A DNA stretch of 64,000 nt from Irpex lacteus (GCA_001986395.2 MQVO02000025.1:310001-374000); one strand, 5' to 3'; positions 48,201 to 59,648 are shown, counted from the first letter of the stretch. The notes: a model not told the origin generated them from the letters alone. Made by a program: numbers and translations.

Positions 48201-48735
48201 GGTTCTCTCCACGAAGTTGAGCGGGAAGGATCCCTCGCAGCCTCCAATGTCTCTTTGAGTGCGACGGAAACGGACAGCAAGGTTGCGATCACGCTTGATA
48301 CACAGGTATCTGCGGGAGGAACCAACTTCTCCCAAGGCCAGAGACAGCTGATTGCGATGGCTCGTGCCCTTCTTCGCCGAAGCTCGATCATCGTGCTCGA
48401 TGAGGCAACGTCCAGTATCGACTTCGCAACCGATGCAAAGATTCAGAAGGCCATACGGGAAGAGTTTAATGAATCTCTTTTATTGACAGGTACAGTGCAC
48501 TTGGGTTGTCGAATTCTCGTCCTCTAATATTCATTCTCTTACAGTGGCACATCGCTTGAGAACCGTTATCGACTACGATAGGTTGATCGTTCTTGATAAA
48601 GGAAAATTGGTTGAGTTCGATACTCCGTACAACCTGATCCGTAAGGAGGGAGGAATATTCAGGAGTATGTGCTTGAAGAGTGGGACGTTTGCAGAGCTTG
48701 AAACGGCAGCCAAGGCCAAGGCTGAGTCTTTGTGA
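42232..48735 (+). CDS. ABC transporter, ABCC (MRP) subfamily
   Basis: Full-length ABCC pump of 1691 residues in 28 exons, or 1643 if translation starts at 42376. Order: an N-terminal membrane region with about five hydrophobic segments, then TMD1, NBD1, TMD2 and NBD2. NBD1 has Walker A GPTASGKT, signature [10 protein letters not shown] and Walker [11 protein letters not shown], with Asp replacing the catalytic Glu, as usual in ABCC NBD1. NBD2 has GRTGSGKST, signature [24 protein letters not shown] and the switch His in VAHRL. Small exons include 45499-45526 (28 nt), 44546-44571 (26 nt) and 47906-47920 (15 nt). The intron after 47920 has a GC donor. A 45-nt intron at 48173-48216 removes an apparent frameshift. 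ABCC pumps export or sequester glutathione conjugates. The gene is adjacent to the GST array. Confidence 0.95.
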
Positions 48736-49210
48736 GCATCGGTGGGCGAGGATAATCGGAGGTGATGTACCTAGAACTATCTACATGTACGATGGTGGAC
48801 TTTACACAACGCCCAAGTAATGTATGTCTAACTTATCACTCTGGTATGACAGATACACCGCACATTACTTTCATACATCTTCGCAGTCTTCTATGGGCGA
48901 CATCAAAGTCATAGTGTATATCTGGCAAGTGTCTTCAAACTTCAATGCAATCGTCCATCCTAGTTCTGGCATAGGTTGCTGGTCCACGATATTCGGAGCA
49001 AACCAAGCTGCTTATATAGAGTGCTTGCCCCACTGATGTTGGTGCTGACGCCTTGTTTTAAAACTACCACCGACCCTCAGTGTATCTATTCCGGTTGCTC
49101 GTCCTGAAACTGGTTGAAGTTATAATCGATCCACTCAATTGAAGATCAAAATGTTGCTACTATAGCTGAAGCTGCCTCGGCATGGCTCAAGATATGTAGC
49201 TAAGTAGGTA
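48736..49210. other. 3' regions between ABCC and the first GST
   Basis: 475 bp between convergent stop codons. No gene was seen. Confidence 0.5.
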
Positions 49211-50043
49211 TCAAGCGTCTGCCTCGGCTTCTGCAAGAACAGACAGCCAAGCTGGGCGCGATGAGATCTCTTTCCACCATCTGGGAACGCGAGTAAGTGA
49301 ATCGCAGCTATATTCCGGCCACATAATGCAGATTACTGACCTTGCAACGTTCGGTCGCTTTTCAGTATCTTCCAGTAACTTAACCCCGACGTTCGAGACG
49401 ACTGCTCCGAACGACAGATGCGCCAGATCGGCTACTGTGATTTCCTATTGAGCTAATTCAGTCTCAGAGAAGAGTAGAACTGAAAATGGTATCGCCGACA
49501 TTGCCTGCGAGAAATCGTTGCTTTCCCAGAATGGTCTCATAACCATCGAGCTTTTGATCAAGTGCCGATATGAACTCTTTAAGTCGTTCCTCATCAGGCT
49601 CTAAACCACGAAAGCTGTATTGATATGTCTGTGAGTCGGTATCTGGCGTCGCTTGTTCGTTAAAGCACTCACCGTTTACCATATTTTTCCACTACGATAC
49701 CGGATGCAAATGGGAGGAAATTGTTTTCTTCGATACTGCATGCTGCTTCAAATAGCGCTGTCGCCCTTAGATCACTGGGATTGGGGAGAAGCGGTGTTCC
49801 CTGACGGGCATACTTGACAGCAATGTATTTGCTGATCGCGAGGCTTTCGTATAGGATAAAACCGTCATCATCAATGTATGGAATTTGCCCAAAAGGGTTC
49901 TTCTTGAGAAACGGAGCCTGTGTGTGCTCCCCTCCAAAGAAGTCGACCGGAACAAGCTCGTACTGAACTTGCTTCTCCTTGAGGACGACCAATACGCGCT
50001 GAACGGATGTGGATTTTGAGTGACCGTAAATTCTCAGGACCAT
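49211..50043 (-). CDS. Glutathione S-transferase, phi-like, GST1
   Basis: 219 residues in four exons: 50043-49673, 49614-49500, 49444-49341, 49280-49211. The N-terminal thioredoxin-fold domain has the catalytic Ser-Thr (YGHSKSTSVQRV), the cis-Pro loop FGQIPYIDDDGF and the glutathione-binding ESLAISKYIA. The C-terminal helical domain contains LDGYETIL, RFLAGN, EITVADLAHL and the end WWKEISSRPAW. A soluble enzyme that conjugates glutathione to electrophiles. The 371/115/104/~70 nt exon pattern is shared by all five GSTs here, which points to tandem duplication. A TATA-like TATAAGT lies ~92 bp upstream. Most similar here, by eye, to GST4. Substrates cannot be inferred. Confidence 0.93.
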
Positions 50044-50134
50044 CGCTCCGTCAGAGAGGTGTCTGGTGTAGTGGATTTTTCGCGAATAGTGGCTTCGACG
50101 CTGCAATGGATAGCGATGGTTGAACCAGAAGAGT

Positions 50135-50141
50135 ACTTATA
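50135..50141 (-). promoter_or_regulatory. TATA-like box of GST1
   Basis: TATAAGT on the minus strand, about 92 bp before the GST1 start codon. The same heptamer is found upstream of GST5. Confidence 0.5.
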
Positions 50142-50387
50142 CACTGTGAGTGCAGTGGGTTACCAAGTTGATGACATATTGCTGACCAATGTCCAACCGT
50201 ATTACGCATATCAGCCAATATTGATGGTACAGTAGTCAGAAGCATTTACTAACACTTAATGAGATTTAGCTGTTATAGTCTCGTTGGTCTCGCGTTTGGC
50301 ACGAACAACCAATGACAAACGTGTGAAATTAAAACCAAGAACATCGTAGCACTCAGACTCCATTAAGCTTTACTCAGGTGGGCAATT

Positions 50388-51224
50388 TCAGGCGTCTGCA
50401 ATTGCCAGCACTTTCTTCCAGGCTGGTCGGCTTGAGATGTCGTTCCACCATCTAAGAAGCCTGAGGTTCAGCCGACATTTCCGTAATTTTCGGTTGCCAA
50501 TGGTGACACATACCTGGCGACATTGGGTCGCTTGACTGGATTCTCGAGGACTTTGATACCGATATTCCCAATGAGTGTTCCGAAGGGCAAGTGTGATAGA
50601 TCAGCAGCTGTGACGATCTGTGTTGTGTATCATACTCAGTCTGTACGTGTTTACGATCATGAATCTGAAAAGTACTCACGTCTCCAGCCAAAAATCGCCG
50701 CTTCTTGAGGATAGCCTCGTACCCATCAAGCTTTTCCTCCAGATTTGCAACGTGCGCATCCACAACTTGCTGGTCAGGCTGAGCACCGGAGAGGCTGAAA
50801 CACATACTGAAGATCAAGCTCTGGTCCTGACGCGGGAAATTGGATCGACTCACGGTTTTCCGAGCACCTCTTTTACAATCCCGCCCGCCAAGGGGCTGAA
50901 GTTGCTGACTTCGATGCTGAAGGCTTGATCCATAAGTCCAATGGCCTTCAAGTCATTTGGGTCTGGCAGAAGTGGAGTCCCGCTATCACGGTACTTCGCC
51001 GCAATGTATCTGACGATGGCCGAGGTCTCGTGAAGGATAAATCCGTCGTCGTCCATGTACGGGAATTGTCCAAATGGGTGTTTCTCTAGATAGGCCGGTG
51101 TCTTATGCTCTTTGCCAGCCCAGTCGATGGTAATGAGTTCGTATGGGACATTCTTCTCTATAAGGACGACAAGTACGATTTGCGTGAAGGCAAATTTGGC
51201 GACACCGTATATCTTTACAACCAT
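50388..51224 (-). CDS. Glutathione S-transferase-like protein, GST2, lacking catalytic Ser
   Basis: 217 residues in four exons: 51224-50854, 50794-50680, 50617-50514, 50451-50388. The fold markers are intact: FGQFPYMDDDGFILHET, IVRYIAAKY, LDGYEAILKKRRFLAGD, TAADLSHLPFG and WWNDISSRPAW. At the position of the phi-class catalytic Ser-Thr (residues 11-12 in the other four GSTs), this protein has Phe-Ala (YGVAKFAFTQ). Thr14 is the nearest hydroxyl residue. It therefore probably binds glutathione or ligands without activating the thiol in the usual way. That is an inference from one motif. A TATA box lies ~70 bp upstream. Confidence 0.9.
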
Positions 51225-51293
51225 GATGCTGTAGCGCACGAAAAGATAAGTATGAGGATGCAGGTAATAGTGAGAAAGGCGATACTTGCATCC

Positions 51294-51299
51294 TTTATA
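51294..51299 (-). promoter_or_regulatory. TATA box of GST2
   Basis: TATAAA on the minus strand, about 70 bp before the GST2 start codon. Confidence 0.55.
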
Positions 51300-51796
51300 C
51301 TCTACCTCTTGTCCGTGACGCCGATGTCGCGATTGTCACTGTATCGGAGAACATCCAGGTGACTGTACTCAGAAGAGACGAGTATATTATCCATCATCCG
51401 GATTGATCGATGAACCACGGACCGCTGTGCATTGATATTTAGGGATCTCGCGCAGTTCACATGAAGAACCTCTATAGTCATGGGAATGATCACGTTCTGC
51501 GTTGGAATTGTACGTACACAAGATCGATAGGAGAACCGAGAGCTCTAGGCCGCTTCCAAGAAGAACTTTGACCAAAGATCGATGCACCGGTCGCAGAAAG
51601 TAGCGTACCACTGATTTTCAAGGCGACCCGAGAGTACAGGTATCAGAGTTAAGCGTTGAACCGATGAATAAGAATTCCTTTTTGGTCTCCCGGTTGTGTG
51701 TGTAGCACTTCCGAGTCACTTGATTGAGAATGAGTCTTGGGATAATTGGACTACTGAAGGATAATCAACACACAATACGAGGTCTGTCACCAATAG

Positions 51797-52650
51797 CTAC
51801 GACCCCGAATCAAGCTTCAAACCAGCAGCAGCAAAGCTAGTTGCCCTCACCTCCTGCCAGCTTGAGCGTGATGCAATGTCTCTCCACCATCTGATATCCA
51901 TGTATTAGCGATGTTGAAGCACAGTAGTCAAACCCTAAGTATCACTAACCTGGCAACGTTTGGCCGTTTTTCGGCGTCCTCAAGCAGCTCCACTCCGTAG
52001 TAGCTTATGAGTGATCCTGAGGGAAGATGCGCCAGGTCTGCCACCGTGATGTTCTAGAGTAATCAGACAGTATCGGTCTTAGTATACTCATGCCCAGCAG
52101 AAGTATGCTTTCACTTACGTTCCCCGCAAGATAGCGTTGTCTTCCTAGCAATCTCTCGTAACCATCTAATTTGCTATCCAGCTGCGATGCAAGTTTTGCT
52201 ACGGCCTCCGTATTGACCTCACCACCGAATAACCTATTGTTCAGAATCAGTAAGAATTGATCCCTAATCAAAGGGCGATTCGTACACTTTGACGTAACTT
52301 TCCAGGACAATTTTGCTAGTAATTGGGTAAAAGTCGCTCGCTTCAATGCAGATAGCTTGATCCAGCAAAGCAACCGCCTCTACATCTGCAGGATCCGGTA
52401 GGAGCGGTGTGCCACTGCTGCGATACTTTGCCGCGATGTACCTGGAGATGGCCACGCTCTCGAATAGAATAAAGCCATCATCATCGATGTAGGGTATCTG
52501 TCCAAACGGCTGTTTCTCCAGAAATGCAGGGGTATGGAGCTGTGTGAATTCGACTGGTATGAACTCGTATGGTACGCCCTTCTCCTTGAGCGTGACGAGC
52601 GCTCGTTGAGTATTGGTGGATATGAGAGCACCGTAAATCTTTAACACCAT
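51797..52650 (-). CDS. Glutathione S-transferase, phi-like, GST3
   Basis: 225 residues in four exons: 52650-52286, 52233-52119, 52053-51950, 51890-51797. Catalytic Ser-Thr in YGALISTNTQRA, cis-Pro loop FGQIPYIDDDGFILFES, SRYIAAKYRSSGTPLLPDP, LDGYERLLGRQRYLAGN, ITVADLAHLPSG and terminal WWRDIASRSSW. The first exon is two codons shorter than in its neighbours, in the loop EFTQLHTPAF. The C-terminus is longer by about six residues and ends in an unrelated tail. Otherwise complete. Divergence from GST1 and GST4 is clear by eye, so this is not a very recent duplicate. Cytosolic conjugation role as for the family. Confidence 0.92.
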
Positions 52651-52979
52651 GTCGGCAGCTAGTAGGAAGTGTTAGATGGCTGTTGAAAGCTAACGACCTG
52701 CCTCACTGGATTTTGTATAAGTACTGTATGTATCCAGTTCCGAAGAAGCGGGATCGGAGTAAGTAATCATTGATCAGCGATATCGATCAGCTTGGCACGT
52801 ACTTCGAACTATTTTTCCAAAGTACTTCAGAGTTACGGTACATGCGCACTTATAATCTCAGTGGCTTATTCTGAACGTTAAATAAGGCGAATTACGATGA
52901 TGCAGAGCTCAACGACGCGCAAACGAGCCCGAGTTTCGCCATTATGTATCAAGCAGCATTGCACATAACGATTCATGTA

Positions 52980-53809
52980 TCATGGCGATATATTGGCGGG
53001 GGTGACCACCTCCTTCCATGTTGAGCGGGTAGATATTTCGTTCCACCACCTCATGATAGCTAATGAGTGAAGCCAAATAATGCAGGGAGATAACCCTCAC
53101 CTTGCAACGTTCGGTCTGCTTTCTGAATCCTCAAGTAGCTTTATCCCAACGAGGCTAAGTATAGTTCCTGTGGGGAGATGTGCTAAGTCGGCGACCGTGA
53201 TTGTCTAGTATCAAGACATGTTAGGCTTGTACAAAATTGTAAATATACATATTTGTGAATGCTACTTACATCACCAGCAAGATAACGATGTTTAGCCAGA
53301 ATAATCTCGTAGCTTTCGAGCTTGTCTTTCAGGGCAGCAACATACCCTTTGACAGCTTGCTCGTCAGGCTGTACACCGCGAATACTTGTCGTTTTTAAGA
53401 CTCAGAGTCTTGGAGCAAAAGGAGTAGAATTGGCTTACACTTTTCCGAACTTCTCTATGACGATGGGCGTCGTGAACGGATTGAAGTTGCTCGCTTCTAC
53501 ACTGCATGCCTGCTCCATCAGCGCATTCGCTTTGAGGTTGTCAGGATCAGGTGACAGCGGGGTGCCTTGGTGGCGATACTTGTGCGCAATGTACTTGGCA
53601 ATGGCGATACTTTCATAAAGGACGAACCCGTCGTCATCGATGTAGGGAAATTGGCCAAAAGGATGGTTCTCAAGATACGCGGAAGTCTTGTGTTCTTCAA
53701 TTGCCCAATCAATGGTAACGAGTTCATAAGGCACGTCCTTCTCCTTGAGCACGACTAGGACCAATTGGGTAAAAGTCGACTGAGGATGACCGTAGACTTT
53801 GAGCACCAT
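52980..53809 (-). CDS. Glutathione S-transferase, phi-like, GST4
   Basis: 219 residues in four exons: 53809-53439, 53384-53270, 53204-53101, 53049-52980. Catalytic Ser-Thr in YGHPQSTFTQLV, cis-Pro loop FGQFPYIDDDGFVLYES, AKYIAHKYRHQGTPLSPDP, LESYEIILAKHRYLAGD, TITVADLAHLPTG and terminal WWNEISTRSTW. Its ELVTIDWA-(I)-EEHKT segment matches the corresponding ELITIDWAGKEHKT of GST2, so GST2 and GST4 look like sister copies, and GST2 lost the Ser-Thr after they split. A TATA-like sequence (TATAAT) lies about 98 bp upstream. Confidence 0.92.
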
Positions 53810-54981
53810 GTCTGTGCGGTGTCTAGATGGCGCCAGTGGAGAGCCGAGTTGAGTGTAGAACGATAGCCAGACTTGAAGGGATGATGTCCTACAATATGAG
53901 TGGCGATTATAAGCGGTAGCACAGTCGTGTGGAGCTGCGGTCTGGACTTAAGCATCTTCACCATGAGTTATTCGAAGCTGCCATATATCAACCTGGGTAT
54001 CGCACGTTGAAGATGGTTAGAATAGGTCTGGGTGTTTCTGAATACACGCAAATGTATTGAGACATACGTCAGCTCCCGCCGATGTCGGATAAACGGCTTA
54101 GATAGGCAATGGGCATTGTAAGCACCACGCATTCGCATGAACACAAGTCGTACGACCATTGCTAATTAGTTGATAAGTCTCCCGCTACCACCAGGAAAGA
54201 ATAAGAGGATTCAACGGAAGCTACACATCGCGGTGGTGAGAAAAGACGCACAGTTTTGTTCGGAGGTCATGTCATGCTGTAGTCTGCAGAGCTTGCAGCA
54301 TGATTTTATGTCCCCTCAAGCTGCTAGATAGCTTCTGAAGTCATAGCTTCCCTATGACTTCTACAACTTGGAAAGACACACCTGATGATAGCAATATTAT
54401 TCCGACTCGGAGTCCTCTGCTTGAGTGTCGTTGGTAAGCCGAATCCAGGCTATACCCCTGTTAAATATGGTCCAGCATGAAGTGATTGAGGCCGCGCCTG
54501 ACCGTGCCGTATTGAACATTGGGCTTTGCGACGTGAGCTCTCAGACGTGTATTGTTGTGTAGTGGGCGAAAGGGGAAAGGCGTAAATAAGATGCCGCGCC
54601 ACAAAGCGATCGGCATCCCAAATTAAGATATTCAAGCAACCGGATTTTAAGTACTCAAGAAGGCAACTTGAATATCACTCTGATATTCACTGTCATACCT
54701 TGGCTGCCGCGCAGCAACGCCAGCATCTTATCCTTGTCGGTCTCATTATAAGTAATTACATATATAGCCGAGATGTACGACAAAAAAGAAGAGATAGCTC
54801 AATAGACCTGCTAATGTGTCGAGCCCTCAGGCCTCGTGACTGGCAGGCTCGTCCCACTGGCAGTGTCAATTCCGAAACAAGTATGCAACGGCACGAGCAA
54901 TCACGAAGGAATGGTAATGTACGAAAAGGAACACGTAGGTAGATAAAACGCCCTGCAAGCAAACCCTCTGTTTGTCTCATC
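53810..54981. other. Intergenic region, 1.2 kb
   Basis: Between GST4 and WPG copy C. No supported gene; short open frames only. Confidence 0.45.
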
Positions 54982-55556
54982 CTACGCTGGCACGTAGTAC
55001 AGAACTGGCTGCCAACTTCCCTGAGAGACGTGCTGAAGCTCCGTGATGAAAAGGCGGTCAAAGTCGACCGTTCGCAGTGCCCAGTCCTTATCGAGCGGGA
55101 TACCTGCACTAGGAGAGCTCATTTCCTAGAGATTTGGTCGAAGGTTAAGTGCGATTCACAATAATACCTCGAGCGATCTCACCTGGTAGAACAGCCAGAT
55201 TTTATTGGCAAGGGTATTTAGCAGTCTTTCCATGGAATACGTGTTTGAATTGACGGTATTATCAACTACCGACATATTTCTGAACTCCCACGAACGATAG
55301 CCTGGCCACTATTTCACCATGAGCATGTATGATCCAGCCAGAGATACGTGTAACTCACTAGGATCCTGATACCAATTCTTGAGGCATCGATTGTGTGAGG
55401 GGCGAGTCGGTTGTCGAGATGAGTGAGATTTCCGTTACATGCATCTCGTAAGTTGATGCCCGGAATCCCCTGTACGGTGAATGTGACAGGCTGCTGACGT
55501 TGGTACGATGTAGGAGCAGAGTAGATTTGTTGAGGTACTAGGATAGGCCGGCTCAT
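54982..55556 (-). CDS. WPG-family protein, copy C
   Basis: 155 residues in three phase-0 exons: 55556-55359, 55308-55183 (126 nt), 55125-54982. Family features are ILVPQQIYSAPTSYQ at the start, VQGIPGINLRDA, ASRIGIRIL before the first intron, WPGYRSWEF opening exon 2, and FDRLFITELQHVSQGSWQPV near the C-terminus. The 126-nt middle exon has exactly the length found in copies D and E. A TATATAT run lies ~70 bp upstream of the ATG. No membrane or secretion signal was seen. Function unknown. It sits between GST4 and copy D. Confidence 0.75.
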
Positions 55557-57514
55557 TGTGGGTTGAGATGTGGTGTTTGGAGGCTACGAAACGTCTATCT
55601 GTCAGTTATGAAAGGACCTGTAGATATATACTTCGTGGTAGTAGTGCAGACTTGGAAGGCAGTGCCCTGGTTGAAGAATGGATAAGTAGTCTGGACTCAA
55701 TATTCAATAGCAGTGCAGCTTGGCATAACGTGGTATGGTAGAACGTGGTCTGGCGGGAAAGGCATGGTTGTAATACGTTACTTACCTAGATAGCCAAAGG
55801 TATCATCGAGATTTCATCGAGGCGTTAATCTGACGGTTCCACCGTGCCTTCGCGGGAGGGGTCTGTCAGGCGTGGAATACATGTGTCCTTCAAGTTCGCC
55901 TTGCCACCGGTTCTATTGCACCACGTCGGACACCAACACCCAACCATAGCGGTACTAGTGAACTGGGGTTAAATCTGCGATCCGTTACAAAGGGCAGTAT
56001 AACGGTAATCTCCTCCAACGAGTAGTACAAGCGACAGTTTCATACCTTGGAGCATACAAACAGAGCGACACATGCTACTGACATGTACGGCCACGGCCAT
56101 GACGAATTTGTGGGAATCACTTCGTTTATCCACATTCTGACCTACTTAGGAGCGCATGGTAATGCGTTAGTAAGGTATCGCGTCAATCACGGTTATGCAG
56201 AAAAATGAAAGAATAATCAGTTTCCGTACAGCTGCAGGCGACAAGCTCAACCATTTGGGGACAGTACACGTGTCAAACTCATGGGAGTGTCGAAATGAAC
56301 TTCGAGTGTAGTTACTGGGGGAATCACAGGCCGTGTCTAATGTCCAGGGTATGTCTACAGCAAAGAAATTCCATGTACTCGACGTCAAAAGCAACGATCA
56401 ATATGAAGCCCACACACCTGAAACCACCAGGACCGCGACTGGTCTTACTGACAATGCTCCGTTCCATGACGTAGTGCGTAAGCTATCTGTCTTATGTAAG
56501 TGGATGAGTTCCAACCAAGTACAAACCGTTTGCACACTCTCATCACCACGATGCTTGACGAACGTTACGGTGTGAGCCACTGTGACAGCGCTACGGAAGT
56601 ACTTGCTATTGGGCGTCTCGAACTAATCTAGCGCGTTTCAACTTCCGAAGCGGATCCAACAGCTCTTCTACCAGCCTCACGTCCTGGAAGGCAAACCCTT
56701 CAATTGGGGTCCCTTCCCATCCACCTCAGGGTACTTTCTCCAAGGTCGGTGGGTTTTGTCGAAGTATTCGAGGGACGCCGCCCGATGTCAAGGTGCAGGC
56801 GCTGAGGACAACTGACACATCGAGGCGTGGGTTAGTTGGTCATGGCAGACGTACATAGGGTCCAAGGTTCTCTCCAGTATGTTCCCTCGCTCTCTTTAGA
56901 CCTCTATCTGTGCCGATCTAATGTACATATATTAATGTGTGCGGCTGTAGTGCACCAAGGGTCTTAGTGTCCCGGTGAAGGTTCTGTAAGTGGCAACGTG
57001 AATAGGCGCGCTACTTTTGTCCAACCATGACAGTACTACAGACCAGGTCCGTGATCATTTGTAATGTCATGCACATAGCCTGATTAGTATCGCATGTAGG
57101 TTGCTCTTCGCGTGCGTTTCGTACAGAGAGATTAGCGTCTAGCATCTGCAGCAAAGATCTCGAACGCGGACTACTTACTACCAACGTCCTGCGTTTCACT
57201 TTATGGGCATACGGAATTCGCCATCGATGTCTCTCTTGTGGCTCGGGAGTATCGACACTACTGGAGGTTCTATGACCCGCGGAGATGTCTGGAAAAGTAC
57301 GCCCTCCCCCCTTTGGTCTACATTGGCTGCCTGATCTATGGTCTGTCCAGAAATTTTGGTTCTCTGAGCTTTCTTATGTTGAGGCGTTTGTATATTTTTC
57401 CAAGTATCCCAGAATGAAGGGCTGGACCTCGTTCACTCAGTTGTGATTTCCACCTTGCACTAAGCACGCATGTCGGTAGCATGGTGCTCGGAACCTGACA
57501 CTACAGCGAGCTCC
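55557..57514. other. Region between copies C and D, possible gene remnants
   Basis: No complete gene. On the plus strand an open stretch at about 56638-56812 reads like protein (HVLEGKPFNWGPFPSTSGYF, then GRWVLSKYSRD). Another at about 57215-57416 reads FAIDVSLVAREYRHYWRFYD. I could not join them in phase to copy D, which has its own TATA box. Confidence 0.35.
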
Positions 57515-57521
57515 TATAAAT
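57515..57521 (+). promoter_or_regulatory. TATA box of WPG copy D
   Basis: TATAAAT lies 94 bp before the ATG at 57609. This supports copy D being an independent transcription unit. Confidence 0.6.
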
Positions 57522-57608
57522 GGACCAACGCTACTAGGATGACTGCAACCCATCTCATTCTCTGCTGTTGATCAAGCAATTTCTCCACGATCACTTCGAA
57601 GCATCGTT

Positions 57609-58177
57609 ATGACCCTCCACTTGGTTCCTCAGAATACCCCCAAAGCACAGCCCAACTTCCAGCCCCGCCCATCCATATTCTTTACATCGAGTACGGGGTC
57701 CTTTGCGCCCATCAACGTCAGCATGGCGTGCTTGGGACAAGTGGCCGATCTTGATAGGAGGGACGAGCACTGTATCGTGAGCGAAAATCGAAGAATAAGT
57801 ATACGGATCTGTGTGCGTGTGATCTAGCCAGTATTCCAGGTGAAGCTAAAAAGTCGTTATAGTGGCCTGGTCTCCCCGAGTGGAAGTTCATCAACTTGGC
57901 CGTCTATGACCACACAGCGGATCCGAAGCCATACAGATATCGCGAGTTTGCACAACGTCTTGCTTTGATTATTCAGAAGTTCCACAAGGTAAGTCCATCA
58001 CCACGATCGCAGGGCTCAGCTACTAATGACTCCACGTAGGAAATGGTTTCTGACGATGCGGCAGTCAGTGCCGTGCCAGGCTGGGATCTTCGTGCCTTTG
58101 CTTTCGAGCGATTGTACGTTTCCGAACTGCGCCATATCTCTACTGGGAGCTGGCAGCCTATACTGCATTATCGTTAA
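57609..58177 (+). CDS. WPG-family protein, copy D
   Basis: 155 residues in three phase-0 exons: 57609-57812, 57863-57988 (126 nt), 58040-58177. It begins MTLHLVPQNTPKAQPNF, has SFAPINVSMACLGQVADLDR in the middle, RRISIRIC before the intron, WPGLPEWKFINLAVYD opening exon 2, and FERLYVSELRHISTGSWQPI near the end. Copies D and E share WPGL (Tyr replaced by Leu), (D/H)-x-(E/D)-x-C-I-V and the same exon lengths, so they form a sub-group distinct from A, B and C. It is the only member on the plus strand. Function unknown. Confidence 0.78.
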
Positions 58178-58826
58178 AGTCGATCGACTGAGGCGCTGTG
58201 GCATGATTACGATTCTGCAGTGTAGTTCTCATCCTCTTAGTATGGACCGGTAGATATCGCATCATCCGGACCATTGACATTTACATCAGCGTGTGTTGTC
58301 GGTGAACGATTTATAGTGACTATAAGTACTCAGTATACCTCCAAGATTCCTATACGCAATTGTATACGGGTTATGTGCTTATATATTGTATATATGTCTC
58401 GCACTGTATGTGTGAGCTTCTTGCGACTGTTTACGCTGTACGAGATGAAGCCGTCCAGCTGGATTCGACCGCATAAGAGCCTGACCGCGAATACGTGCGG
58501 AGTTCGAACTTTCACACACGGCCAGCGGTAGCGCGCCTGTGCCTGATTTTTCCTGCTTACCGTGATCAGCTCAAAAGCTTGCTTGCTGCATAGTACATCG
58601 ATATATCCAAGGGGTTGGTCTACGTTCGCCACTCGTATCAGTATGGATGATATTCCGAGTTGTAGCATATTCATCTCCAGGTGAGAACCGTCCGCATCAT
58701 TTTTACAACCACAGTGGTTCTCTGGCTCATACAATCGTTCGTCACTATCGCAGCTGTATGATGCGCATACTCACTGCCAGATTTATACACAACGCAAACT
58801 GCGTGACAACTGAAAAACGTTACACA
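58178..58826. other. 3' regions between copy D and GST5
   Basis: 649 bp, convergent. AT-rich around 58370-58395. No gene was seen. Confidence 0.45.
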
Positions 58827-59648
58827 TCAAATCCCGTTCTTTACAGTTAACCAGTCCGGGCGTGACGAGATATCTTTCCACCATCTGCTTTCACTTCATT
58901 CAGCTTTCAAAATCATACACGAAAGTGAGCGACTTTCCTTGTAACATAAGGCCTCTTCGACTCATCGAGAAGAACGTTTACGCCCAGTTCGTCGACCAAC
59001 ACAGTTCCCCATGCGAGATGGTAGATATCTGCGAGGGTGAGGTTCTGTGAAAACATTATCAGCTCGGCGGCGTTAATATGGCAAGTTGATCCAGTAACAT
59101 ACCTCACCAGCAAGGTAGTTCTGCTTACTCAATATGGCATCATATACGGTAAGCTTCTCTTCGAGTTTATCGATGAGCTCTCCAACGACAGCAGCGTCCG
59201 TTGTCTGCCCTTTTCGACTGTTATATAACTACACAGTGAGTCATGTATCTATGATATAAAGTAGAAGTATGACTTACGGTTTATATTTTATCTCGAGAAT
59301 AATGCTCCAAGCAATGGGATCAAAATTGTTCTGTTCGACGCTCAGCGCTTGATCAAACAGCGCTGTGGCCGTCAGATCAGCTGGATCTGGGACGAGCTGG
59401 ACACCTTGATCCTGCCACTTCGTGGCAATATACTTGCAGATTGCCCGACTCTCGTATAAGATGAAGCCGTCGTCGTCAATATAGGGTACCTGGCCGAACG
59501 GATGCTTCTGTAGGTATTCGGGAGTCTTGTGCTCCTTCGCGGCCAAGTCAACAGGGACAAACTCGAAAGGAACTCGCTTTTCTTTCAATATGTGCGCAAC
59601 ACGAAGAGCCGGGTGAGAATCATTGCTCCCGTAGAGTTTGAGGACCAT
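58827..59648 (-). CDS. Glutathione S-transferase, phi-like, GST5, with abnormal splice donor
   Basis: Predicted 216 residues if spliced like its paralogues: 59648-59278, 59217-59103, 59044-58938, 58884-58827. Motifs are YGSNDSHPALRV (Ser11 retained, Thr12 replaced by His), FGQVPYIDDDGFILYESRAI, LTVYDAILSKQNYLAGE, LTLADIYHLAWG and WWKDISSRPDW. At the end of exon 3, where the other four genes have AG|GT, this gene reads AG|GAAAGT. The next GT is four bases on and would shift the last exon out of frame. The gene is therefore either spliced at a rare GA-AG junction, has a different C-terminus, or is an early pseudogene. It is separated from the other GSTs by WPG copies C and D. TATAAGT lies ~67 bp upstream. 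Confidence 0.85.

Noticed and set aside
48093..48489. Apparent frameshift in the second nucleotide-binding domain of the ABCC gene
   Set aside because: A 45-nt intron (48173-48216) with GT and AG borders restores one frame with family-like sequence on both sides, so the gene is intact.
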